Source: DATKJY01 sp964540105
GTDB taxonomy: Bacteria > Zixibacteria > MSB-5A5 > GN15 > FEB-12
Length of the DNA: 64,000 nt
Assembly: GCA_964540105.1 (NCBI GenBank)
Contig: CAZILL010000001.1
Location: 682,001 to 746,000, forward strand
Direction: 5' to 3'
The first letter of the stretch is position 1. The number at the start of each line of letters is the position of its first letter. A model generated the notes under the pieces. That model saw only the letters and a program-made list of their open reading frames with translations. It did no database searches and was not told where the DNA came from. This document shows, piece after piece, positions 25,805 to 32,270 of this stretch. The translations under genes were made by a program, and so were the position numbers.

Positions 25805-26854
25805 CTACTTTACCTTCTTCTGCAGGTCGTTGAGACTTCTTTCAAGATCGCGCAAATTCCTGCGCAGATCCTCCATCTCCTTGCGGAAATCGTCCGATCG
25901 GAGCTCCTGCTTCATCGCCTTCAGTTCGTCCTTGAACTCCTTCAATTCGCTCTCGGTCCACTCGAACTCGTTCTCGTCGTCATCTTTGTCGTTGCGTCCA
26001 AAGTGAAGGCCCTTCATATGCGGGGTCCAGATACTGACATCGGGAGCATCCGGTACCGACGGACCATGGAAGAAACCGTAATGGTTCTCAGTATCCCGCT
26101 CAGCAACTTCGACCGAGACCTTTTCCACGGTCTTGTTTCGAATCAGGCTGAGCTCAGCCTTGTCGCCGGGCTTCATGTCGCGAATCAGATCCTGCACGTC
26201 GCTCGCATTCTCAACTTTCTCCTTGCCAATCGACAAAATCACATCACCAGCTTTGAGTCCCGCCTTCTGCGCCGGGGAGTCTTCGGTGACTTCACTAATC
26301 AGCACTCCAGCCCCCTGAACTCCAAAATAGGATGCCAACTGTTTGCTCAGATCGGTGAGACTCACGCCGATATAGCTTTCTTTGTCTTCGCCAGTGCGAT
26401 AGGAGTATTTCAGCACCTTCTTATTCGGTTTGCCCAAACGGGTTACGATGGCCGTTCGATTCCGCCCTTCTTGACGAGTACCGAGGGTTATCGTGAGCTC
26501 CCGCTCCTTGCCATCGCGATAGATCTTCAGGTTCACTTTGTCTCCCGCGGACCCTTCTTCGACGAACTTCACGAGCTCATCTGAATCAGTTACTTTGGAT
26601 CCGTTGAAACCGACAATGACATCGTTCTCTTTCAGACCGGCTTCCTCCGCCGGTGAGTCGGCCATGACTTCGTTTACGATGGCGCCATATTCAACCGGCA
26701 GTTTGAATCCTTTGGCCAAGTCATCACTGACCGATTGAGTGTAGACACCCATCCAGGCGTCCTTGTCCGGCTTGTCCGTCTTTGACGACGCCAGCGGAGC
26801 GATCAAGACAGCGACGATGACCAGAAACACCGCAATTCGAAATAGAGATTTCAT
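25805..26854 (-). CDS. Exported double-PDZ protein with C-terminal coiled coil
   Basis: A 349-residue exported protein. ATG 26854 follows AGGAGA; a longer frame upstream adds 25 unlikely residues. A signal peptide or anchor (KSLFRIAVFLVIVAVLIAPLASS) is followed by two PDZ domains (about 35-125 with GAIVNEVMADSPAEEAGLKENDVI; 160-250 with GVLISEVTEDSPAQKAGLKAGDVI). A charged helical tail from about 295 (long runs of E, K, D, R) is likely a coiled coil. It resembles the PDZ part of DegP/HtrA without the protease domain, so it is probably a periplasmic scaffold or sensor. Confidence 0.85.
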   Translation of the reverse strand: MKSLFRIAVFLVIVAVLIAPLASSKTDKPDKDAWMGVYTQSVSDDLAKGFKLPVEYGAIVNEVMADSPAEEAGLKENDVIVGFNGSKVTDSDELVKFVEEGSAGDKVNLKIYRDGKERELTITLGTRQEGRNRTAIVTRLGKPNKKVLKYSYRTGEDKESYIGVSLTDLSKQLASYFGVQGAGVLISEVTEDSPAQKAGLKAGDVILSIGKEKVENASDVQDLIRDMKPGDKAELSLIRNKTVEKVSVEVAERDTENHYGFFHGPSVPDAPDVSIWTPHMKGLHFGRNDKDDDENEFEWTESELKEFKDELKAMKQELRSDDFRKEMEDLRRNLRDLERSLNDLQKKVK

Positions 26855-27005
26855 GACATCTTCTCCTGAATGACAGTTGTTGTTCTCACTACTTAAAGAT
26901 TCTACGGATGTTGTTGGCCAATGTTCCAAAGTTGTCCATGAGCCGGCCGACTCGTTGATCTGGAAATCGGCTCAGAATCCCGGTCGTTGAAGGCGTGAAA
27001 ATCAT

Positions 27006-27033
27006 TTGACAAACTGCCGAAAAGGGATATTAT
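27006..27033 (+). promoter_or_regulatory. Promoter of tRNA-Asn
   Basis: TTGACA (27006-27011), 16-nt spacer, TATTAT (27028-27033). Near-consensus, about 50 bp before the tRNA. Confidence 0.75.
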
Positions 27034-27083
27034 AAAGGCTTGCCGTTTTGTAGCGGCGTGGTAAACTGGTTTTTGTGTAGCAC

Positions 27084-27156
27084 TCCCCTGTAGCTCAGCT
27101 GGTAGAGCAGCTGACTGTTAATCAGCGGGTCGCTGGTTCGAGTCCAGCCGGGGGAG
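27084..27156 (+). tRNA. tRNA-Asn (anticodon GTT)
   Basis: A full cloverleaf is readable. The 7-bp acceptor stem is 27084-27090 with 27149-27155 (one G-U pair); the D stem is GCTC/GAGC. The anticodon stem GCTGA/TCAGC holds loop CTGTTAA with anticodon GTT at 27117-27119. The T stem is GCTGG/CCAGC with a TTCGAGT loop. The discriminator is G at 27156 and CCA is not encoded. Confidence 0.97.
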
Positions 27157-27172
27157 CTTAAAATGCAAATCG

Positions 27173-27204
27173 AGCCCTTCAGCGATGTAGCTGAAGGGCT
27201 TCTT
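27173..27204 (+). terminator. Intrinsic terminator after tRNA-Asn
   Basis: An 11-bp perfect stem (27173-27183 with 27190-27200), a 6-nt loop and then TCTTGTATT, starting 17 bp after the tRNA. Confidence 0.75.
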
Positions 27205-27430
27205 GTATTATGAGCCGACGTCCCCTCTTGTCCGGTCAGATTCGCGGGTGACCTAAGGGATCTCTCTTTCCGGCATCACATTTGCACTTTACGGGAGCGA
27301 TGTACATAAATCCTCTGCATTCTTGCGGCTTTGCTTTGGCTGCTAACAAGATAGGAAGATGCCAGTCGATCTATGGGAATCTCCCCATGCAATCGACTGC
27401 GTCAGAAGCGTCGAATTGGAGAACTGCCCT

Positions 27431-28411
27431 ATGGAAACATCGCGATCGTCCGCTGGGTATCTGGTATCCGTATTTGCATGCCTGATCCTCCTCCTCGGTT
27501 CGGTAACAGCTCAGGAAGTCGTCGTCACTAACTTCCCATCAGGAGTTGGTGGGAGCGTCGACCCCAACATTTTCAAGCCTCATCAACCACAGCTGAGAGC
27601 AATTGCGGACACGTTGCACAAATATCGTCACGCGCTGGCGATTATCACCGGTGGGGCCGACGGCGGGAAATTCCGCGAAAGCAACGATGCGAAGAACCCC
27701 GGCCTGGCTCTGGGTCGAGCTCACGCGCTGCGAAATTGGATGATACAGAACTTCGACCTCGACTCATCACGACTCATCATCCAGTCACAAGATGCCAAGA
27801 GAAGCGGACCGCAGTATCGGTTTGCAAGTATACGAATAGTCATACCTCCGGCGGAGACTGGCGTACTGGAAAAATCAGTTCCCTTAGTCGCAACTCAACC
27901 TACTCCGGCTCAACACACGCAGAGCCCAAGTCAACCGACTAAGACTGCCGATCACTTCGGGCTTCAGATGGGCGGCGGAGTCACGTCGTCACCGTTCGGC
28001 GGCATCCCATTCCTTTGCTGCGCAATCACCTGGCGACAGCGCCTTTACGTGGAAGGAGTTGTCGGACATACCTTGTGGAACCGCACCTTCACATACGACA
28101 CCCTGCAACTTGATACCAAGCGGCGTCTTGCCGGATGCAATCTGATCGTATATCCGTTAGAACAGACGCGTGTCGGACTCCTCTTGGGGTGGATGCGGGT
28201 AGAAGAAATCTCACGCGAGTATTACGAATACGTCAGATTATCTGAAGGCGCCTTGGTCGGTTTACGGGTTGAACCGCTGAATTGGCTCTCGATCTCTGGC
28301 GCCTATTATCCGTCAACTGAGCGGATCGCCCTGACGCACAAAGCCCGTTCCAGAAGTGACCGCTTCGTTCTTTCCGCAATGGTGCATAGACTTTTCGGAG
28401 GTACACGATGA
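27431..28411 (+). CDS. Exported OmpA-like protein
   Basis: A 326-residue exported protein. I prefer ATG 27431 (METSRSS), which places a signal peptide (YLVSVFACLILLLGSVTAQ) right at the N-terminus. Residues about 40-140 resemble an OmpA C-terminal-like fold (LRAIADTLHKYRHALAIITGGADGG, then LALGRAHALRNWM and LDSSRLIIQSQ). A Pro/Thr/Gln-rich linker follows, and the C-terminal ~140 residues look like an outer-membrane beta-barrel (WRQRLYVEGVVGHTLWN). This order (OmpA-like first, barrel last) is opposite to classical OmpA. It overlaps the next gene by 4 bases. Confidence 0.6.
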   Translation: METSRSSAGYLVSVFACLILLLGSVTAQEVVVTNFPSGVGGSVDPNIFKPHQPQLRAIADTLHKYRHALAIITGGADGGKFRESNDAKNPGLALGRAHALRNWMIQNFDLDSSRLIIQSQDAKRSGPQYRFASIRIVIPPAETGVLEKSVPLVATQPTPAQHTQSPSQPTKTADHFGLQMGGGVTSSPFGGIPFLCCAITWRQRLYVEGVVGHTLWNRTFTYDTLQLDTKRRLAGCNLIVYPLEQTRVGLLLGWMRVEEISREYYEYVRLSEGALVGLRVEPLNWLSISGAYYPSTERIALTHKARSRSDRFVLSAMVHRLFGGTR

Positions 28412-29112
28412 ACAGAGTATATCTGGTCGCTCTTCTGATCTTTACCGGCCTGGGGCTGTCGTATCTGGCGAGTTGTTCTGATCCACTTGAAATCAACAAT
28501 TCCTCACCGAAACCGGAGCCGCAGGCAAGCGACACTATCTACATCCATGACACTGTCACCCTCACGGATTCCATCCTGCGCACAGACACAATTAGTATCA
28601 CCGACACGCTTACCCTGCCCGACACCATCTCTACTATCGATACCGTTGTCCGTTTCGATACAGTTACAGTCATCGATACTCGCACGATCGTCGATACCGT
28701 GACGTTGGTTGACACGGTGACAATTAAGGAGATCAGGACGATAGTCGATACCGTTACACTGACCGACACGGTCACTCACGTAGACTCAGTAACCATTATC
28801 GAACCGGGGAGCTGCCCGCCGCAATCGCACTGTGATCAGATCACTTGTCGTGAGAAAGAAATCCTTTGGAAGTTTCGCAACTCCACCGGGAACTACCGAT
28901 TGGAACTCTCGGGATCGACCGAGCGGGACCACCCGCTGCAGACATTGCTGATCAGAATCGACGGCGTGACATATTGCTGGCGAGCGGGAGAGAATCCACT
29001 CTGGGTCAAAGACCTGAACATACCCGCCAATGTCACTGTCAGGATTACGCTCGAGAACCCAGCTGCCTACGGCCACGAAATCAAAGTCTGCCTGAAGTTG
29101 ACGGCGTTGTAA
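28408..29112 (+). CDS. Lipoprotein with 15 hexapeptide repeats
   Basis: A 234-residue lipoprotein with lipobox LASC (Cys23). Residues 41-130 are exactly 15 hexads of pattern [x]-D-T-[V/I]-[T/S]-x, for example HDTVTL, TDTISI, VDTVTL. A C-terminal domain of about 100 residues follows, with five cysteines (CPPQSHCDQITC and later single Cys) and a beta-sandwich look. The repeat probably forms an extended beta stalk that lifts the terminal domain off the membrane. Translation is coupled to the OmpA-like gene by an ATGA overlap. Function is unknown. Confidence 0.8.
   Translation: MNRVYLVALLIFTGLGLSYLASCSDPLEINNSSPKPEPQASDTIYIHDTVTLTDSILRTDTISITDTLTLPDTISTIDTVVRFDTVTVIDTRTIVDTVTLVDTVTIKEIRTIVDTVTLTDTVTHVDSVTIIEPGSCPPQSHCDQITCREKEILWKFRNSTGNYRLELSGSTERDHPLQTLLIRIDGVTYCWRAGENPLWVKDLNIPANVTVRITLENPAAYGHEIKVCLKLTAL
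28528..28797 (+). repeat. 18-bp coding repeats (DTVTxx hexads)
   Basis: Fifteen imperfect 18-bp units encode the hexapeptide stalk of the lipoprotein. Copies vary at synonymous positions, so the array is old or under selection on protein rather than freshly expanded. Confidence 0.75.
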
Positions 29113-29277
29113 TAGATTGCAGGGATTGTCCAAGCATACAGGGTCTCTCCCGCAGAAGGTCCTGACAACGTCAAGCTCGGTGAGGATTGCCTCTGTGAAT
29201 CTGGCGTTGTATATTGGTGGCGCCCCATCCGAACTTGGATAAGCAAGAAAGTCTGCCAGCGCAGATTTCTCAAACGA

Positions 29278-29301
29278 GGGATCCCCGTCTACGGGGACCC
29301 C
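29278..29301. terminator. Hairpin between convergent genes
   Basis: GC-rich stem around TCCCCGT/ACGGGGA with three further G-C pairs outside one mismatch. It sits in the 286-bp gap between the rightward lipoprotein gene and the leftward ArsR-type gene and may end either transcript. No clear U-run is present. Confidence 0.4.
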
Positions 29302-29398
29302 TGAAGCAAACAAGTCGTATGGGCCTTTTAGCGTCCTGCCCGGGACGTTGGTTGCGAGCCGGAGCAGCAGTGCGCGACTCGCGGAGTTTGATACCGTG

Positions 29399-29806
29399 TC
29401 ATGACGTCTCTCCTTTCCTACTTCTGGAGGTTGTTTTTCGCCGTTGGGTGTCCTTCGGGACCCTCTTGCGTATTTCCAAGACCTGCAGGTTCATCGGTTC
29501 ATCAGAAGAGGAGCTGACGCAGCAACACGGGAAGCACGCGACAAGGTCCGTGCAGAACATGCGCACCCGATCGACAGCCAATTCATACAGAACATGCTGC
29601 CCCTGGCGTGCGCGTCGCACAAGCCCTACGGCGGCGAGGGTCTGCAGGTGCCTGGTGATCGTCGGTTGGGACAGCTCAAAGAAGTCGACAATCTCGCCGA
29701 CCGTTCGAGGGTTTGCCTCCAGCATCAGGAGCATTTTCAAGCGCGTGCTTTCGGCCATTGCCCGAAGCAGGGCTGGAAGTTCGTTCTGTTTGACTGATTT
29801 CTTCAT
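29399..29806 (-). CDS. ArsR-family transcriptional regulator with C-terminal Cys cluster
   Basis: A 135-residue winged-helix regulator. ATG 29806 is preferred over an upstream in-frame start because the palindrome just upstream is likely the operator. The DNA-binding segment is TVGEIVDFFELSQPTITRHLQTLAAVGLVRRAR (about 35-67). C85, C91, C94, C95 and C96 form a tight cluster that could bind metal or arsenite. The last ~30 residues are polar and basic. No transporter, arsC or metal resistance gene is adjacent, so it looks like an orphan or self-regulating sensor. Which inducer it binds cannot be read from sequence. Confidence 0.85.
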   Translation of the reverse strand: MKKSVKQNELPALLRAMAESTRLKMLLMLEANPRTVGEIVDFFELSQPTITRHLQTLAAVGLVRRARQGQHVLYELAVDRVRMFCTDLVACFPCCCVSSSSDEPMNLQVLEIRKRVPKDTQRRKTTSRSRKGETS

Positions 29807-29817
29807 AGTACTATAGG

Positions 29818-29839
29818 CATATACGCATGTATGCATATG
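29818..29839. promoter_or_regulatory. Imperfect palindrome, likely ArsR operator
   Basis: A 22-bp AT-rich sequence with CATAT at the left end and ATATG at the right, and GCATA/TATGC half-sites inside. It lies 12 bp upstream of the ArsR-type start codon. Its position and symmetry fit an autoregulatory ArsR-family operator. Confidence 0.55.
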
Positions 29840-30093
29840 TTGTTCCAGTCGAAATCGAGATATTTTCTCCCGGCGCAATCTGCGTCCGCAACTCCATGCG
29901 CCAGAGGCGACTAGCGGTCGCGACCATCGATCTTCTTCACCCGGATGTTAGGATCTTCCCCAGAGCGATCGGGAGACGCGCCAGCGATCCGCAACCGTGT
30001 TGAAAGCGTGGCGAGATCGCGACGGCGCTATCGGACAGGCACTTGCCTGTTGGACGCTCAGCGAGACACAGGAGTCAATAGACGCAGTAGGCG

Positions 30094-30122
30094 TTGCATA
30101 AACGAGGGGGAAGTAGTATACT
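30094..30122 (+). promoter_or_regulatory. Promoter of the three-gene regulatory set
   Basis: TTGCAT (30094-30099), 17-nt spacer, TATACT (30117-30122). A start near 30129 would give a leader of about 37 nt to ATG 30166. It argues that translation begins at 30166 and not at in-frame TTG codons that fall on the promoter. Confidence 0.65.
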
Positions 30123-30165
30123 ATTGACAGAACTCAATCATATAGGCAACCAAGAAGACGCTCGC

Positions 30166-31209
30166 ATGCCACTTACGGTGTCCGGCAACTGCATTTCTGA
30201 TGTTTCGCGTACTTTGCGCGACTGGTGTGACGGCAAACGTGCTCACGGCTCCGCTGAGCGATTAGTCCGTGTCGCGGCCGAATTCTGTCGATTTTCACCC
30301 GTACTCAACCACAGAATTCAACGAGCTGCGGATGTGCGCGGGATCACCTTTGAACAACTGAGCATCTCATTAACGGCCGCGCTCTTTTGCGGTCACGGGC
30401 GTGAGTCAACGCTGGCAGCGGTGCTCGGGGAACCGCTTGCTGACGACGACAGAACCCTGTATCTGCGGTTTCGAGGAACCGTGATCCAAACAGCCGCACA
30501 CGAGCTCTACCACCGCTGGCCGGAAACCGATCCCAATGCCGCCCGTCTGGATCGTCTGCTAAAACAAGTGTTCCGCAGCGACGATCGGGTTTGCTGCTTT
30601 CCGAAGGAGAATCCTCAATGGATCGCTCTATCAAGTTCGAGCGACCACCGGGAGAGGCAGAGGCCGTGGGAAATGCGCGAATTGCAGGGGATCGTTCTCA
30701 GGGTTTCCCACAGTTGTCGAAGTCTGGATGAGTTGGTGGTAACAGTTCTTGAGGAGGTTACACTTGACGAACAGCGACAAGGCGCTGTCGCCATATCGAG
30801 CCTGCAAGACGCCTTGCTGGAGGGGAGCAGGACACAGGCGCTTGAATCGTACCTTTGTCAATCAGGGGTCGCTGGCAACCATATCCCCGAGCAGGTCGCA
30901 CTGCGACGAGCCAGGGACGAGGTAAGCAGAGAGTTGAAAGGGCGACTGTCTTCTTTGAGTGATGGGAACGGCATTTTTGAGCGACGTGAGCTCTACCAGA
31001 GTGCGATCGATCGTCTGATGGAGGAGCTGTCGGAAACCGGTCAAACGCGCTGGAACTGGCAGTATTTGGCCGAATTCTCTCATGGCCTTACGCCAGAGCA
31101 GTACCGCTCCGATCATCGTGCCTTCGAGTACCACGCCCACTGGGCAAGAGATCGGTTCAAGCATTGTTTTTCAGTTTTTCTTGCCAGGCATGTCGGAAAA
31201 CATGAATAG
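30166..31209 (+). CDS. Uncharacterised protein, possibly sigma-like regulator
   Basis: A 347-residue cytosolic protein I do not recognise. It starts MPLTVSGNCISDVSRTL. A middle stretch (LYLRFRGTVIQTAAHELYHRWPETDP) faintly resembles sigma region 2. The C-terminal ~60 residues (WQYLAEFSHGLTPEQYRSDHRAFEYHAHWARDRF, broken by charged residues) look like a helix-turn-helix of sigma region 4 type. There is no signal peptide or membrane segment. The next gene encodes an H-x3-C-x2-C protein of anti-sigma type, which is the main reason to suspect a sigma or other transcription role. This is inference; a plain DNA-binding protein is equally possible. Confidence 0.5.
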   Translation: MPLTVSGNCISDVSRTLRDWCDGKRAHGSAERLVRVAAEFCRFSPVLNHRIQRAADVRGITFEQLSISLTAALFCGHGRESTLAAVLGEPLADDDRTLYLRFRGTVIQTAAHELYHRWPETDPNAARLDRLLKQVFRSDDRVCCFPKENPQWIALSSSSDHRERQRPWEMRELQGIVLRVSHSCRSLDELVVTVLEEVTLDEQRQGAVAISSLQDALLEGSRTQALESYLCQSGVAGNHIPEQVALRRARDEVSRELKGRLSSLSDGNGIFERRELYQSAIDRLMEELSETGQTRWNWQYLAEFSHGLTPEQYRSDHRAFEYHAHWARDRFKHCFSVFLARHVGKHE

Positions 31210-31417
31210 CTGCCACTACTATGATATTGAACAGACGGGAACGGCACTCAGGGATTGGCAACATGGCACAGGGCGAAAGTGCGGTGAGGGAAGAAGCACA
31301 GGGCGATCTCGGACGGGCGAAAGCGTTTTGTGGCGCAAGGATGCGGGTTTTGACATGACTGAGATCTACGAAAGAGGTCAGATAAGGTCGGACAAAGCCC
31401 GGAGAGATGAGGATTAG
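31202..31417 (+). CDS. Doubtful small ORF in the gap of the regulatory set
   Basis: A 71-codon frame starts at ATG 31202 inside the end of the preceding gene and ends 5 bp before the next start. The product is very basic and low in hydrophobic residues (RSTGRSRTGESVLWRKDAG). It has no recognisable domain. It contains ALRDWQHG, weakly like TLRDWCDG in the preceding protein, so a decayed duplicate is conceivable. It may equally be untranslated spacer. Confidence 0.2.
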   Translation: MNSCHYYDIEQTGTALRDWQHGTGRKCGEGRSTGRSRTGESVLWRKDAGFDMTEIYERGQIRSDKARRDED

Positions 31418-31422
31418 AGAGC

Positions 31423-32226
31423 GTGTATCGGTCGGAATGCCCAACAAGTGAGCAGTGGGATCGATTTGTCCTCGGTGAGGCGGTACCGGAGCTTAGCGAG
31501 CACCTCGAAAAGTGCCCATCCTGCCGTTTTGTCGTGGCCCAGCTTCGTTCTGAATTTGCCGCCGTGGGTCGAGCGTGGGTCGACCTTCCGGTAACTGGTG
31601 TCATAATGCTGACAGACTGGCGGGAGGATCTGGAGGGGGAGTCAGCGCTGTCTCGTCTGGCTGCACAAGGAAACCACAGGTCACAATCGACGACATCGCT
31701 GACACTCGCCTCGGCCGACCAGCGTCTACTGCTAAAAGTAGTGCGCGACTCGCACACCAATGAAGTTTGGCTCTATCTCATGTCAGACGATCCGGCGCTT
31801 TGCCGCAACGTACTGGTCAAGCCGTTCGGGCACGACCGTGAGTATCTGACTGACCCCGAAGGGCGAATCAATCTGGGCGCTGTCCAGTGGCCATCGGACG
31901 ATATGTATACGGCCGAAGTTCATTTGGCGAAAGCGGACTTCACCCTCTCTCCGTGGTCCGGCGCTTCAGACCGTCAAGTGTCGAGTATGCTGACTTCACA
32001 AGCCGGCGACCAGATCCGAGTGACCCTCTCCGACGGCGAGCGCAACATGATGGTCGAAATCGAAGTGCTCAAGCTTACGCAGATGCTCGAAGGGATCCCC
32101 CTGAGGGTGGCCGTTCGAGAGGGTCACGTGTCTGAAATCACAATGGTGTCTGCTGCACCAAACCAGCGAGCAACTGTACAGAACATGAAAGCGACCGAGC
32201 CGATCGAGATCTTTCTCTTCCAGTAG
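31423..32226 (+). CDS. Anti-sigma-like zinc-finger protein
   Basis: A 267-residue protein starting at GTG 31423. The N-terminus carries H27-x3-C31-x2-C34 (SEHLEKCPSC) plus C6, the zf-HC2 pattern of zinc-binding anti-sigma factors. No membrane helix follows. Instead there is a beta-rich region of about 190 residues (TLASADQRLLLKVVRDSHTNEVWLYLMSDD) of unknown fold. It sits between the sigma-like candidate and the Lon-like membrane protein. I infer a soluble regulator that holds a partner in check; the partner is probably the upstream product. Confidence 0.6.
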   Translation: MYRSECPTSEQWDRFVLGEAVPELSEHLEKCPSCRFVVAQLRSEFAAVGRAWVDLPVTGVIMLTDWREDLEGESALSRLAAQGNHRSQSTTSLTLASADQRLLLKVVRDSHTNEVWLYLMSDDPALCRNVLVKPFGHDREYLTDPEGRINLGAVQWPSDDMYTAEVHLAKADFTLSPWSGASDRQVSSMLTSQAGDQIRVTLSDGERNMMVEIEVLKLTQMLEGIPLRVAVREGHVSEITMVSAAPNQRATVQNMKATEPIEIFLFQ

Positions 32227-32270
32227 CTGCCGTTTCGATCGGTTTTCGTTCGATAACTTGGCCAACGATT

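Larger units (their letters stand above)
29807..30165. other. Divergent intergenic region
   Basis: These 359 bases hold the ArsR-side palindrome at its left end and a near-consensus rightward promoter at its right end (both listed separately). Between about 29840 and 30090 I see no convincing gene. Confidence 0.5.

Noticed and set aside
27084..27204. tRNA-Asn as an integration site for a mobile element
   Set aside because: No integrase and no repeat of the tRNA 3' end was seen downstream.
28504..28779. Leftward repetitive frames opposite the hexapeptide lipoprotein
   Set aside because: They arise because an 18-bp repeat stays open in several frames; only the + strand product has a lipoprotein signal and a folded C-terminal domain.
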